64,000 nucleotides of DNA from Sitta carolinensis (lineage: Eukaryota; Chordata; Aves; Passeriformes; Sittidae), in the NCBI GenBank assembly GCA_032173965.1, contig CM063283.1:109082108-109146107 (forward strand). The letters are read 5' to 3'. The notes under the pieces were generated by a model that saw only the letters and a program-made list of their open reading frames with translations, was not told where the DNA came from and did not search any database. Both the position numbers and the translations under genes were made by a program. How positions within the stretch are numbered: the stretch's first letter is position 1; every line of letters starts with the position of its first letter. This document shows positions 35,764 through 51,021 of the stretch, in pieces.

Positions 35764-38700
35764 AACTGTGAGCTCTGATACAGAATCAGTGGTCCAGCAC
35801 AGTCCAGTTCATTTTCTGAAAACAGAATTACCAGGTCCTCTCCAGTTTCACCTACATGTGTGAGGTATGGATTAATATATTGATAGAGGTGAGAAGTCAC
35901 ACACTTATTCTCCTGCGGGAGTTAATATTTATATTGTCATCTATTTGTACCTTTCTCTTTCCAACGCTGGACTAGACACTTGAGTCCCCTGCCATTTGTT
36001 TTGCTCTGTAGTTATGGACTATAACTATATATCTTCACATGAACTTGCGAACATATTGTTTGTCTTTTCCTTTTTTGAAATAAAACCTTTATAGGAATAT
36101 TTACAGGGACAAAAGGTGCTGTGTGTATCAAAGCAAATTCCTGATTTTCAGTAAAGACTTAACACTTGGAAGTACACTTGAGCATTGTTCTCCCAAGTCA
36201 AGTTAATATTTTTACTAGAATATCTTTGCTAAAGATATGAGAAAGATACATTTGTGAATCACTGGATTGCTAGGCAAGATATGAAAGCAAAAGGAAATAA
36301 AATACTGTTTGATGGAGGGAAATTAAAAAAACCCCAACAATAGAAGTGGTGTGGTTGTAGCTTCTACTCATGTCACAAATAATTTACGTGGTTGGCTGCT
36401 GTTTTAAAAAAGGCAGAGGGCAAAATTGTTTTCAGGTCTACCAACAACCCCAATCAGCCTGGGCTTGTCTGGATCAAGCCACAGGAGGGACATGCCCTTT
36501 CATTTCAACAGTTCCCAAAGTACTGAGAACCTCTGTGAAATTAACAGGGACTGTACAGGGGAATTACATGGTGGACGCTACATTCTATTCCTAACGTGAA
36601 ATCTGAAAGTCTTTTTTTCTCTGAACTGCACTGATGCTTTGCAAGTTGTCTCCATTAGTCACTTGGTGTCAAGAGATGTCCACTGCTGACAGCCACTGCC
36701 AGGAAGCTGACCAGAGAGTACAAACAAGGAATTTTGCCTTCTTGTGATCTGAAGACAAAAAAGGGAGGCTTGGGAGCTGTGTGTTTGGTGAGATGTGAAA
36801 ACACAAGTTTGCTGAAGCCAGAAGCTGTGTCAGCAATGAAGTGAATTAATTTAATCTCCAGAGTTCTGTTTTCTCAATTTCTGTGTCTGCTGTGACCTAT
36901 CATTATACCCAACGAGGATGCTTGGTTGCACTTTCTGCTCCACTGCTGCCACAGGCCATTTCCAGAGACAAGAGGAGGGGCTTTCAGCAGGCTGACCTCA
37001 GGGGGTGTTGGACTGAACTCGTGTTTCACTGGACAGGGACAAGCAGTTCTTGGGTGCTGAGCGCGACTGCGACGTCCCAGCAGTGGGATTTGAGAATCTC
37101 TATTAATACCAGACAAACTGATGCTGAGCAACCCAGAGCCAGGTGATATTTTGTCCTGTCTGTAAGCAGGACATGCCTTGAAGACATGGAAACTGAAGGA
37201 CTCTCCCCACATGTCTGTAAAGCCAGAGCATATTTTGATCAGCTGCATTACATACCAAGTTTATAAGGCATTTTGGGAATTTACTATACAGTAAAAAGAG
37301 GCGAGAATTACGAGATAAAAATTGAAATGATCAGGATTTGTACACACTCAACTGTAAGAAATGCTTTCCTGAAGAATGCAGTTAAGCAATTAACAACCCT
37401 CCCACATCCTGTTATAAAATGTATGTGCATTGTGGAATTTGAAGCAAGGCTTGTTGCTGCAGAAGACATTTAGCTCAGAATTGGCAGTACTGACAATTAG
37501 AATCTTAAAATACTGTCAGTTCCTGCTGACAGAAAGCAGACACTGGTCTCCTGTGCTGTGGGTGTGAGGAATTTTCTACCTGGTAGCTCCATCTCCCTTT
37601 TCCAATCTGGGCACTGTTCTTGCTCTGGCTCAGATGAGGACATCACTGCCTACACCTTTCTCACACTGAAAGTGAATAGCTTTAGTGCTCCAATGTTAGT
37701 TTTAACTGTATTCCTGAAATAATTAATAATCATTATTGCACACAGTTTGTGTTACATAGCCCACAGAGACTTTTGCCCTGGCTGGTCACAGCTTTGTGCT
37801 CTGTGTGCCCAGTGACCAACACCTCCTGCTTGAGAAAGGAGCCAGCCAGGAGGAAAGAAACCCAGAGAACTGTGTCACTGTGTCCTTTGTCACTGGCCAG
37901 TCATGCTGGAGGTCCACACTTAATTTTCTGAAGCTCTGGCTGGTGTGTCGCTGTCACAGTCTTTTGGATTCAAAAAATGCCCTCCTTTCCCTCCTCCCAG
38001 AGAGGTTCTGCATCTGACTTCTGTTGGATTTTTCGTGTTTCTTGTCATGGAATGGCCACTGTCCCATGTTGCAAATTCCTTTCACATCACCTAATTCGTG
38101 CCATTTTTCACCCCATTCCCTCATGTCTCTTGTGTTTATTCCTTCAAGTCACAAAGGGAAACCCTCAATCCCGAAGTGCAAGATTTGCAGGGGCCACACC
38201 ACATGTGGCCTCCCAGGGGCAGTGAGCATTGTCCCAGACTCCTGCCATGGTTTTGATACCTTTCCTGGAAGATTTATTTCATACCCTACTTCTACTTTGA
38301 AAATGCTTTTAAGGTGCACAAATTATTGAATAAAATTTTAAATAAGGAAAACCTGATTATGTTCTATAAATATTAATCTCAGAGTGTAATTGCTTTACTA
38401 CTGTATTATATTGCAATAAGCTTGCTGGGTGTTGCAGCATTTTAAATAAGTGTTAGATGATTTAGTTTGTTCTTATGCTCTACATGGCAACAATCTTCAG
38501 TCTGAAACAAGATTGCAATTTGCTGATTAGAGCAGTATCACCTCATCAAGTGACAGTGAGTTGGGGTTTTTTAACTTTTTTCTTTTTGCTATTACTAAAT
38601 ACTTAATTTTTGAACATCTTATGCCTTTTCTACTTTTGCTGTTTCATTGACATTAATAAAATGCTGATGTTCCTAATCCCATTCACCTGGAAGATATCAC

Positions 38701-39974
38701 ATACCCAAGGCACAAGATAAAGGTTTGTTTTGGAAATAGCAGCTTTAGGAAACTATCTGGGGTGGCAGCAGACCCTCAGGATGTAATCTCAGTATGAATT
38801 TGGATGTGGTAATGTTTCATATTTGTTTTACTGATTGCTTATGGAACTAGTGGGAAGATTTTGGAAAGGGAGCTGAGAGAATTCAATTATATTTGGGACT
38901 ATATCTGCATCAGAATTGTCTGGAAGAGCATATTGGAACTTGTACTTGGTAAAAATACCATAGTACCAATCAAAGACAGAGGGCATCTGGCTCTTCTCTC
39001 CATTCCTGGAGAAGGAGCTGACTGTGAGATGTGAAGAGAAGGACAATTGAACATAATGAATAAGGCCACAGCAGTTTTTCCTGGACTAAAACAATCGAAT
39101 TTAAGCTGGTATTTGCTTCCTTCAGCCCAAATGGGGCAGTGGAGGAATCCATACCATGCCCAGAGATGTGTTCCCCATCACATCTCATTCAATTTAACAT
39201 CTTATTAGTTGCAGTCAAGTATTTTCATCTCTCATGCCTGTGCTCTTAATGATCTGTTCTTCACACATAGCTGGAGTGAGAAATGAGCCTGCACATACAA
39301 TGAAAGTGAGTTCTTACTTTTAAGTAGGCACACTTTGAAACATTCATGCACCATTCTTTGCCCTGTGGCCCATGCTACTTCTCAGCCTCCACAGCCAAGC
39401 CCTTCTTGAAAGCTGAAAACAGATTATTTGGAAAAGATAAGTGGAACTGGCCCTGTAGAACACAGAATGAGTTGATTTCTGGCATAGTGAAATACCTGAG
39501 GCTCTTAATCCATCTTTTTAGTGGGGCTTCTCTTATTTTTCCTTTCCCATTTCTCTTGCTATTTGTCATGCTATAAATGTCTTATTTTTTAACATCAAAT
39601 TGAAATTGCTTTCAGTAGAGCACCTCCCTCATACACTGTCTTGTAGCTTTTTTACATCTTTAACAAGTGATGACAGCATGTCCACTTCCATGTGGACAAC
39701 TTCACTGGAGGAACTTCCCTTCAAATGTGAGGCCAAGCACAATATAAACCAGTGGCAGGTAAATACCACAAAGTCATGTGCATAAGACTAAGAGTTGTCA
39801 CCACTGTGGTCACTTTTCAGATTTCTTAGTGTCAAATTTTTTGGGATAAAGTGTCTTTGCAGGCCTTTGCAGAACAAGCACCTGGTCTTGCTTAGCCTGG
39901 AGCCTCGTGGATGGGAGTGGCTCAGTTTGTGGCCCACACTGATGGAGAGGGATCAGCACAGACATCTGTGCAGA
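35764..39974. other. Intergenic, no recognisable gene
   Basis: Unique AT-rich sequence between two CR1 fragments. Nothing further that I can name. Confidence 0.6.
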
Positions 39975-40330
39975 GAATCATAGCACCAGGGAATCATAAA
40001 GGTTGGAAAAAACTTCCAAAGTCATCAAGTCCAACCACTAACCTGTCAGGTTCCCTAAATTGTCTCCAAGCACCCCACCTGCATGTCTTTTTGAACACTG
40101 CCAGGGACTGATTCCACCACTTCCCTGGGCAGCTTTTTCCAGTGATTGACCACCCTTTCTGTGAAGAAATTTTCCCCAGTATTCAAACTTAACCTGGCAC
40201 AACTTGAGGCCATTTCGTCTCCTTCTGATTCTGGTTACCTGGGAGAAGAATCCAACCCCCAACCCTCCCTGTCAGGGAGTTGTGGAGAGCAATCAGGTCA
40301 CCTCTGAGCCTCCTTTTCTCCAGTACAAAA
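39975..40330 (-). mobile_element. CR1 LINE 3' end fragment
   Basis: AATCATAGCACCAGGGAATCATAAAGGTTGGAAAAAACTTCCAAAGTCATCAAGTCCAACC is the reverse complement of a CR1 3' end, with terminal repeats. The series continues through TGCCAGGGACTGATTCCACCACTTCC and CTTTTTCCAGTGATTGACCACCC to CTGAGCCTCCTTTTCTCCAG near 40323. About 355 bases remain and no frame survives. Confidence 0.9.
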
Positions 40331-43300
40331 ATACCTTATTTTTTTTTCTTATGGACTAGCTTGAATATACCCTTATTTATCTTGAAAGCACTAGGTTCTG
40401 ATTTGGGGTATAATCTGCATTGCAAACATGGGTGTGAATGGAGAGCAGAACAGCAATCCACAGCCCACTTGCAAATTAACAAGATGTAGTGGTCTGGCTG
40501 TAGCAGTGCCAAACCCAGTGTAATTTCTCTGATGATACTTGCCTTTTAATTTTAATAGACAGTGGTTAATCAGGCAAATTATTTTAACTGTGGAAACATT
40601 AAAGAAAGAGAACTGAAAATATCATAGCTGTTATTTTCCACTGCTGTTAGAGCTAGGTGACTTTAGCTCTGTGGTGGCAACCTGAAAGTGACATAAGACA
40701 GATTGCTTCATCAGGGTCAGTTATGCTTTAAAAAAATCTTTGTAGTCATTGTAACGAGTAGGTGCAACTGTGGTATCATACATGTTTATATTATAGAAAA
40801 CATAGAGTAATAAATGTGTTTGAAAGCAGTTCTTTTGGTTGTTTGCTCAGGTATATCCAATTGTCAACTAGTAGATGAATATCCATTTTTCTTAAGAGCA
40901 GGTTGTAATTTTCTCTTGGAGTAAAAGATTTTTCCAAATTCAAGCACGTTTCCTTCCTGCATTTAAAAGCTGACTGAACAGAACTGTATTTTTCAACTCA
41001 TAAATCCTCTAAAAAGGAAATCTCATTAGTGTAATGAATACATTGAATGGCTGTTTGTTATAGACAATTAACCTCCATTAATTGGAGTGGTGTGCTCACA
41101 GAAGAGAGATTGTTTATTTGACACAATGATTTTATTTTGGGGGGAGAAGAAAGCATTTCAGCTAACTTGCCAAAATAACTTCATCTCTGGGTGATGGCAC
41201 CAAGTTACTGAGTGCAATGCAAATCTGTCTGCAGAGTTGACACTGCATGACCATGTAGTGAAACAGCAGGTGAAATTCAGTGCTGATGGGTAGAAAGCAA
41301 GCCAAAAAGAGAATTTTTCCAAGCTTTATACGCACAACAACTGGGTCTGACCCAACTCTTTCTGCTTGGGAGGAGTCCAGTTCACCCACTGGGGAGGTAT
41401 TTGGGAGATTTGGGATATTAACAGGTAGAAAAGGGGGAAGCAGGGTGTTACAGTTCCACTGAGGGGTGTGCCAGGGAGATGTCTAATCCTATCATCCCTG
41501 CTATCCTTGGGAAAAAAGTGTTCCTGCTTTGTCTCCCTCTGTTTAATTTAGTGGCCTTCAGGGACAATTGCTCAGCCACAGAAAGATGAGCTTCAGAGTC
41601 TGGAGCTCTGTTTGTCACAATCTTTCCTGCTTTTGCAAGCAGCAGGGAAGGAAACAAAATATGCAGCAGAATGGAAAAGGCAATAATTAGTATATTTTAT
41701 ATTGATCTTGCATTTTCTCTGCTGCTGGATCATTTTGCATTCAGCTTTATGATTTTATTAGTGAGTCTAGATAGTTTCTTTTCCTGCTGTTAGTTTTTCC
41801 TTGTTTGTGAGACAGAATTGATGCTGCTATTAGGAATGTCTGTTTTTTGTTACCATCACAAATGTAAAGGAGGCATTATTATCTTTATAAAACTTGCATT
41901 AGCATTTACTGTTGTGGTTAATTCTTAGGCATTCTGTATCACTGTTGCTGCCTATTGTGAAGCTGAGAAAATGTTAATGAAAAATGGTCCTATTCTAAAG
42001 TGCTGCAATCAATATGCAATCCTTCTTACATGTTAACCTTTACCATATGGATTTAATATCACATCTGATTTACACCTAATAAAACAAGAGCCTGCCTCTA
42101 GAGTTATTCTCTCTCTCTCTATTTTTTTTTAAGGATGGAGCATTTTCTGCTTCTGATATTACTGTGTGCTACACTTTGCTTGAGGAGAAATCCTGTGGCC
42201 TTACCTAGCTCACCTTACCCAAATTCAGCAAATATCTTCCTGACCTCATTTATCTGACACCTTGGATGAAGCTGGATCTTTTCTTCCAACTCTGCAGTTC
42301 TGATTCCTTAAACCTGGCAAAGAACAGACTGTGTAAGGAGCATATCCCATGGCAGCTTCCTTGATGCAGCTAAAAAATGGAATATGTTTGCAACCAGTAC
42401 ATCCTATTTCAGACCCTGTGTCTTTTTTAGCAGATATTTTATGGTTTTTCTCTTCAGTGCTTCATTTTGTCTCTTTAAGTTAGAATACTTCAAATCTTGA
42501 CTGCATTAAAAAAATTCGTATTGACTTTCTTCTGTTTTATTAACGAACATTTAACCCCATGTCATTCATTCACCTTCTTCACTTGCTTTCAGAATGGTAC
42601 TTCTTCATGATTTCTTTCCTCAGCAGGCCTTGCACCCTCTACAGAGGCAAACAAGAACTAGCTTAATTCCTCATGTACTCATCTATTCTCTTTTCCTCCA
42701 CCTTCCTCTGAGCTCAGTACCTGACCACTCACACTGTTAGGAGTCAAAAAACACAGCGAAGGTTGGAAAGTGCCAATTATTTCAGTTGTGCTACTGAATA
42801 ATAGACTGGAGAGCAAGATGTCTGGAGTGCATCAAAGGCCCAGTGAAGGTCTGCAGAGACGCCTGTGTTATTTTAGGGATAAATATGTGCAGCCTAAGTA
42901 ATGTATAACTACTGCATTTAAAGATCTATGGCACAAAGAGAACACACGGTGCTCCCAGTGACAGCAGCCTGAGAGCACCCTTGGCAGAGGAATAAAGTGA
43001 CTAACTACAAAGCACATGGATATTTTCATGAGGGAAGTTGATAATCAGTCGGAGAAGCACTAAAAAATGGGTAAGAGACAGGAAAAATGTGGATGGAGAG
43101 AAGCTGTAGGATTGGGGTGCTGGTCAGTGAGGTACCTTTAATGTGCAGTGCAGGATCCCACATTCCATGGGCTCTGCCCTCGACAGGGAAACCTGGAGCA
43201 AGGTCTTGTGCTGAGCAGCAGGACGAGGAGAAGGGTGCATTGTCCCTGCATGAGAGGGGTTAGAAACAGGCTTGGGGCTTCCCACTGGGTGAGCTGCTGC

Positions 43301-43530
43301 CCCAGGGGTGCCAGCAATCCCAGCGGTGCCCTGGGGAGAGGGGGCTGTGGGGCAGAATCTTTGGGAAGATGGATGTGGCTCTGCTGGGGGGTCCAGGATG
43401 CACAGCACCAGCACCTGCTGAGCCTGCAGCTGCCTGCTGGTGGTGTCTTTAAGGAGTTTTTAATTCCTCCCTGACAAGACAGTACCTGGAGAGGCTGCAG
43501 GTTTAGATCAGTCCCTACTTGACAACTAGG

Positions 43531-43583
43531 AGTGGCTCATCCAAACCAGTGGCTCATCCAAGACAAGTGGTTCTCCAAGACCA
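43531..43583. repeat. Short tandem repeat, three units of 17-18 bp
   Basis: AGTGGCTCATCCAAACC, AGTGGCTCATCCAAGACA and AGTGGTTCTCCAAGACCA follow each other directly at 43531, 43548 and 43566. Confidence 0.75.
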
Positions 43584-46500
43584 ATAAATACTCTCACAGA
43601 CTTATCTCAAGTGTGTGGAATATTGCTGTGACCTTGGGTTGTCTAATGACAAGGTGGGCTCAGTGTGAGAGAAGAAATACATTTGAGGTGCTCCCTTGTG
43701 TCTCTTGTTCCCCCAAAACTTCTCAGACAGGCAGTGAGCACCGGGCTGCACTCTGGGACCAGAGGGGCTGCTGTTACATGAGGCGTAGTCATATTATTTG
43801 AGGCACAGTCATACTATTTAAGCAGGTGTTAGTGGAGACTGAGATCCCGATTATACCATTTCAGTGATGAATTAATTCTTTATGGCCAGAGGTGAATGTG
43901 AAAAGAGCCTCCAGGAGGGCAGAGCAGCCCCGTGCAGCCTCTGTGGCGGGAGGCAGGAGCTGTTTGGGAGCGATAAACAGCCGCACGCTGTGCTGGTGTT
44001 AATGCAGCCTCTGCCCGCCTAATCTATGGATTTCATAGCCCAACACTCCATTACTTGGTTATAGATTTATAGCTCCCCCCTCCCTCCTCCCCAGGCATCT
44101 GGCTGCTGTATATGAAACTCAGGGTGGCAATTACAAAACGTTTTCTGAGAAGCCATCCCCAGCCCTGCGGGTGCTGTGGCACCGCCGGGGAGCAGCAGCC
44201 AGGAGCTGGCATGGCGTGGGTTGGATGGGCAACTGCTGGCTCAGGAGCACCTGCTGAGCACCCAGGGCCCACCCTAGACTCTGGTTCAAGTTCTACCAGA
44301 GCTGGGACCAATTTCTGCACCAGGGTGCACGATGAGACCCATGGGCAGGGGCAGTTCCTCTGGCAGCAGTAACAGAGGTCTCTGTTCCATCACAGAGGTG
44401 GCTTTGGTCCTCCTTAGTGCTCAGGTCAGCACAGAAATAGATCATTTAGTACATTTTGTGTCTGATGCACCATTTTTTCCCGTGTGCAGATTTTTGTTCC
44501 TCGTTGGAGCAATGCTCCCACAATTCACTCCTCTCAGGGGCTGTGCTTGGGGCTGACTCTGGGCTGGGGTGGGATTGCAGCGTGGGCTGTGCAGGGCTGA
44601 AATGAAATGATTCTGTGCATATATTCCAAGTTTTTAATTCTTGCTGTGAGGTAAATCTGAGCTGGATGTTTCACTGACTGCAGTAGCTGGGATCCTCTTT
44701 GGAGCCCTGAGAGAGAAAAGGCAGCCCCTGGACCATGGCCCATGCTGGAGTCTCTCTGGATACTGGCATTTCTAGATTTCAATATTCCAGAGGAATAGGG
44801 AGCCAAAGCACTGCTGCTGCTGTGAGAGATTCAATGAGGGAAGTGATCTTTCGACAATAAATGTGTTCCATATGCAGTAGGGGGTTTGGAGGGCAACTGG
44901 CACCTCTAATAACAGCCAGAAGCAAACAGACAGTGAGGAGAGAGCCCAGCCATGCCCGTGTGCCCCACAGGAGGTCACGCACATTATGCTTTCTGCCAGG
45001 TGAGATTTCTCTGTACGTTTCAAAGGCAGCCTGAAGAAAATGTGTTTTTCAGTAGGCAAGATGTGAAGCTAAAAATGCAAAGAATAAAAACTGCACAGTC
45101 ACTGGCAGAGGTCAGCATTCACTACCTGTTATCACGTTGTGCTTTCTAATGTGTCTCTGTTATTTCCGCGGCGTGTGCCGTGCTGGAGTGCAGAGATCTT
45201 GGTCGTGGCAGCTCCTTTCCTTGCAGTGTTGATGGAGGGTTCAAGGGCCTGACACCCAGCTGATACCTGGGCCCTCAGTGTGAGTGTGGAGGCTTTAAGA
45301 GCAGCAGCCTCACAGCGTTTTATTTTACCTTGCAAGTGCTTTGGTTGGGACATGTTATCCTGCAAAGCTCTTTGTTGTTTTAGCACTTCTGCTTTATCTG
45401 TACTTGTGTTCTCGTTGAATGTATTCGTGGTGTCCAAGTGTTACTGCTGGTACCTTTGTGTTTTTCTGAAGCTGAAGGGTGCCACTTAGACCTGTAGATA
45501 CATCCCATTTTCACCAATATATTTGTAATGATTAGTTTTAAAAAAATATCACACTTGTCTTAAAGATTATTGCAGAACTGTTCTGATGCTTTGTACAAAA
45601 TTGGTGGAGATAGAATATTCTTCTGTGGTTCTGCGAGTACTTCATATTACTTGAAAAAGACCGTGTTCTATTTAAGTGAATTTGATTTTTTGTTGCCCAT
45701 TACCTTTCCAAGTATTTTTATTTAATTATTTTACTTACAGAATAATTAAAAGACTATTAAAAACAAAATCTTTTTTCTAGTCCAGGCACGTTTACAAGTC
45801 TTCATAGGAAATTCAATGGCAAGAGCTGAGTAAAATCTAGAATCTTTATTTAGCAGCTTTAATGCTACTCTGAAAAGAGCTACATAGATAAAGAGCTTTC
45901 TGCACCTGTCAAAACCTCTGTCGTAGTCATCACCTTATTTATTTTACAGCATTATTCAAGTCCTTTGAATTCAAGTCTTCTGCACAGGAGAGCTGTATCT
46001 TCATCATAACATGAGCTGAGTAGGTGAGATACACTCATTTTCCTCTAAGGAAGTGTTTCAGAAGGAGAAATAATCAGTGGAGGAAGAGAATAATTTCCTA
46101 AGTTTTGATGCTCTTGTTACACGACTGTCATCTTTCAAATTCAAGAGTTCCATCTAGAGGAATCCTATTTCACGAGCTTGGTTTTGCTGGCCTCTTAAAG
46201 TGTGTCATGTTCTGTGGCTGAAAATAGATTAATTTAGTCTCTTTTCTCAGTTTTCTGTGTTGAATACCTGTGAAATTCATTGTTTCTTCCTGGCAGTTTT
46301 TAAAACAACACTTTAACATCAGTATTTTCTGCTTACATTTAAAATACCATTTTCATGTTTCTGTTATTGAGGTGCTGAAGAGAGAGAGAAATTTTGTTCA
46401 TGTCTGACTGTCACTTATGAATCTGTAGTCCAGGAAGTTACAAGCCTCAGATTTTCCCATCAACAGATATGAAATATATACTTGAGCAAAAGAAATTTAG

Positions 46501-47787
46501 AGTAACCGAGCAGACTCTGGCAACACTGAAACTATGTAATAATATAGGAACTGCTGAATGCAGACAGACCCACTGAGAACTAATACTTCTGCAAACAGAT
46601 ATAAATCTTCGTTCAGTTTGTTTTAGGAGTCATTGTTTCCCAGTCTTTTTTTCTTAACCTGTAGAGAAATCTGAACAAAATCCAGCTGAAATGCCAACCG
46701 AAGCAATTTGCTATTATCCCTTGGGGTTTGGAGTTAAATTCCTGTTGTTTTTTTTTTAACCTAATGAACCTTTTGAGACCCTCCTGTGGCTCAGATACTC
46801 CAGTTTATCTTTTTTAATATTCTTTGTTTGTCAAACAGAGATTAAATACCTCGGTAATGTTTAATAATGAAGTCTCATATCTAAAACTGTACTGGAATGA
46901 TCTTTGTATTCAGATGTGTGGAATTTGTCTAAGACAGAAGCCAGTCAGAAAGAAAAGTTTTGGCTTTTAAAATCACGTTAGTAAAAGCATGGCACAGTGC
47001 AATGGATGGGAATGAGCTGAAGAAATTCCCCTGTTTATGCTGTGCAGCTTGAACTTTGCTGTTGTTGAACTTGATTAAAGCAAAGCAAAATAAATCAAAA
47101 CAAAAACACTGGGAGCTTCCCCGTGGCTCTGTTTTCCTGAGCAAAATGAGCCATCCCCTGCAGATGGGTGCTGGGAGTGCAGCAGCATCCCTGTGCTGTA
47201 GGATCTCTGCTGGGTGGGCTGAGTTAGCAAAGCCTTGCCCTGACCACTCTGGAAGAAAACCCTTTGGAGAAAACCCCTTGAAAAGCAGTGGTACAACTTA
47301 CCCTGACTGTGCCTGATGGCTCAGTGAAAAGAGACCAAGAGGACTCTGCAGCTGAGTTCTGTGCATTTATAAAAGGCTGAGGATGAGTCCCTCAGCAGCA
47401 ACCCTGTGCTGGAAATGCCTGGCTGGAAGAGCCCAACACAGAGCTTGCAAGGCAATGCCCCAGGAGTTAACTGGATGGATGGCCAGGAGGGAGCAGTGAT
47501 GGCACTGGATCAGTGCCATCTGCTTTCTCTAAAAGTAGAGATTTCCCTTAGCTGACATGGTTCACATAAAAACCATAAATACCTTTGAACAGATAAACAA
47601 CATGAGCTCAGCTGAGCGCAGCAGGTAAAGTGCATCTCTTCACTTAGTTATGTTTTTTTTCTTTCAAGCTCAAAGTAGCATGAATTAATTTTTACCTAAT
47701 TACATGATTTTACCCAATTAATTAGAAACCAGATCTTATTTCTGATTTTCAACCTGAGGCTTATTTCAATTTTGATCATATACTGAC

Positions 47788-47806
47788 AAAAAAAAAAAAA
47801 AAAAAA
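47788..47806. repeat. Poly(A) run
   Basis: Nineteen consecutive A's. I see no processed pseudogene upstream of it that would explain it as a retrotransposition tail. Confidence 0.85.
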
Positions 47807-50800
47807 TAGAGCTTCTTTACAGTTGTTTTTCGTTTCTTTTTCTGCCAACATTTTCTGGAAGTTTTAGACGTTGTTATGAAGACAAATTAAAATCAATTCC
47901 ATAACCTCAGGCTTAAATTTGTTTGTACCTTTAATGAAGGCACATCGTGGTATGCAATCACAAGTTATTTTATCTAATCTGACACCTGCCACCTTTTTCT
48001 GTCAGTGTTCACTTCAGAGTTTATTGTCACTTTCTATAACTTTCTCCCTCTTCATTTTGTAACTAGCTTTGCAATTGGGTAATTTTAGGAACTCAGCAGA
48101 TGCAAAAATTTAAGTTTTCATGGTTTTTATTACCTGTTACACTGCACTTATGGGATGATAACCACATGGGTGTTTCTGAACAATTGCATGCTATGATGAG
48201 ACGTTTGCTTAGAAGGCATTTCCTGTTCTGCTTAAAAATGTGGATGATTTTATAATGTTGCCTAAGGACTACTGAAGCCTTCTGCTCCTCAATGTCCAGA
48301 TCTGGGGTGGGGAAATTATTGTTCCCTTCCTGCAGAAGGACAAATTAAGGGACATGTCCAAAACTATTCAGAAATAAGTTGCTCACTGAAAAATGTCTAT
48401 TTATTTGTGCATCTATTTGGTTTACTCACTGAGCTTAATTTCATCTCACAGGTAATAATATTTGCACAGTGTAATTTCAGGAAAGACTGATCCATAAAGA
48501 AGTTCCCAAACAAGACAAGATAACAATAAAGAAGATTTAATTGTAACAATTTATAGTTCTTCAAAATAGTGAGGCTGTTTAATAAAGATGAAAAAAGTAT
48601 TAGAAATCCCAGAAGCAGGCGGTGCAAAGTCTGCAACGTCCTCAGTTTTACCCCACGTCCATCATCTATCAGCTGGAGTTCCTAATTAGCTGTCACATGA
48701 AATGTCACTCCAGAGTGCATTTGATTTTTGCACAGTGACATTATCACAGAAACTTGCTGTCCATTGAACATTAGCTTGTGGCTTAAACTGAGAATTCCAA
48801 CCCTGAGAAGGATTAAATATATTTATTTAAATATACTTTAGCAATTAAATTAGGCACAGCAAAATGTTCCCTTAGTTGGGACCCAGGAACTGATCTTTGA
48901 ATCTCCCATGCCTGTGACTCATCCTATAGAAACACAATTTTTTTAAGGCAGTAAACTTTGGTGCAAAGTGCAACTTGCCCTTGTCTGAACTGCAGAGAAG
49001 CCTCAGGAAGGTGGACTGATGCTACTGTAAATAGAGAATGGAAAATGGATTTTTTTTTCCAGTGGGAAGTGTGTAATTTAATCAAGGTGGAAACATCGTA
49101 AAGGAATGTGCTGTTTTCAGGATTATTTTTTTTTTAGAAAATAAAATCAGCAATTCAAGTATTTTCACTGCCGAGTGTCAGTGTTTAAAGAGGAAGTTTT
49201 TTACATGAACATTCATACAGGATCAGACTATAGTTGGCATTTGAAAGAGAATGAATGAATTAGTAGATGCTACCAAATATAATTTGTAAAGAATTCCCTT
49301 CCTGAGAAAGCAGCAGAATTTAAATGACTGCTTGAGTGTATTCATTGGCGGCATCTGCCAAGAATATTCATGAGAGAAGATAGGCTAGAAGTGAATTTCA
49401 GGATGATCTTTGGAGGCTGAGGCCTTCGTTTCCCATTAGATAGATACAAGGGCAGAGCTAGGGGACTTCTATGGAAATTTGATTAATATAATCCCCCAGA
49501 CATATATATATTATGTATCTCCAGCCATCAAAGTAGGATAGAATTAGAAACAGGACAGGTGATGTACTTTTACTCTTTTACTAAACTTCTCATGGGGTTA
49601 TACTGGGTGAGGAGATCACTTCTATACCTATTTCTCCCCCAGGTTCTTGGCAAAAAATATTCCATGTCTTCTTTGTTAGTATGACCAGTGAGAAAACTTC
49701 TGTTCAATTTTTCCTATTTTGAATTATGAATGCGCAAAAGTTTCAGTATGGAAAGTCACAAATTGCTGATTCTGTGTTCTGAAAGAGCAGCTCCTCCTAA
49801 AACCTGCAACTTTCAAACATTTTTCTCTTCTCGGGATCTAACCATGGAGTAATGCAGAGACGAATGTGCTGAAGCATTCTAATGAAATGAACTTTAAAAC
49901 CAAAATCGTTCTGAAACCTTAAATAATAGGTAGCTTCTGTGACTGTACTATTATTTACTTATAGGTCAGATGACTCTTTATTTTTACCTTAGTATCGTGT
50001 GGCTAAACTTAACTGCAAGAGCAAAATGTTGATGAGTCAGCTAGCTCAAACAAGATGCAGCATGCAGGATGCTTCAAATATTGCCAAACATCTTCTGTAA
50101 GGTCTATCTAATTAGAAATTAGTTCCCTATTTAGCAGCAGACAACAGATGTCTCCAGAAGTGAAGTAGCTTTTCTTTCACCATTTTTATCTGCACAGGCT
50201 GGGTCTGGATTCTGACCCTGTAAACATATTTTCTGTAGCAGTAGTATAGTTATACATATATATTTTATATATTTGGCTGAGTTTCCCTTCTTTTAATCAA
50301 ACTAATTATGAAGTCCTAGTTATTTTCTTACTGTTTGGTGCTTCAAAATGAAAAATATAGTAACAGTAGTAGTATCAGGAAGAATAAAGAGCTTCATGCT
50401 AACAGTCCCATATGGACTTTCTAATGTGGACAAAATCCCAAGCATTTTCATTTTTTCTGCATTTGGCTTTATTTCAGCTTCAGAAATTAGCTGTGGGATT
50501 TCAGATAAACAGACACCATCCAGAAAGTTCACTCCACCAAGTGAGCCTCGCCTCAAATGACCCTGGTGCCTACAGCAGCGTCTTTCAGAAGGAAACCCTT
50601 CCAGGGCAGGAGGATGCTGACAGCTGGGAGCTCCCTGAGGCTCTCAAGGGCAGAGCTCCACCTCCAGACCTGAAGCCAGGGAGTGGTGCTTGCCTGCTGT
50701 TAGTGGAGGGAGTGGGGAGCCTGTGATTGCTCTGGTGTGCTCAATAGTGTAGCCAGCTGCAATGGTTTTTGTTTGACATCCTTGGATACTCATTGCCCGT

Positions 50801-51021
50801 TTTCAAAAGTGGGCTTTTCAATGTAGAAGAATTCCTCAAAAAATGAACCATTCCAAAAGATCTCAGGACGTGTTGATACTGATCTTCATCTTCTTGCCCT
50901 TGTGTTTTTACAAATATCTCATTGCAGGTCCCTCACTGCAACTGAAATAGTAGAAGGTGATCCTTCTGCTCTCAGCACAAGATTTAAAGGGTAACATGCA
51001 GCTTTATTTCTCTCCCAAAAC

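Larger units (their letters stand above)
40331..51021. other. Intergenic, no recognisable gene
   Basis: The longest featureless interval, more than 10 kb, with only simple sequence: a CT-run near 42107-42120, the triple repeat at 43531 and the poly(A) run at 47788. GC-richer patches at 43.1-43.5 and 44.1-44.4 kb give long chance frames. No transposable element is recognisable. Confidence 0.6.

Noticed and set aside
45132..45437. 101-codon minus-strand frame with a helical look
   Set aside because: No acceptor in a fitting position and no known family; treated as chance.
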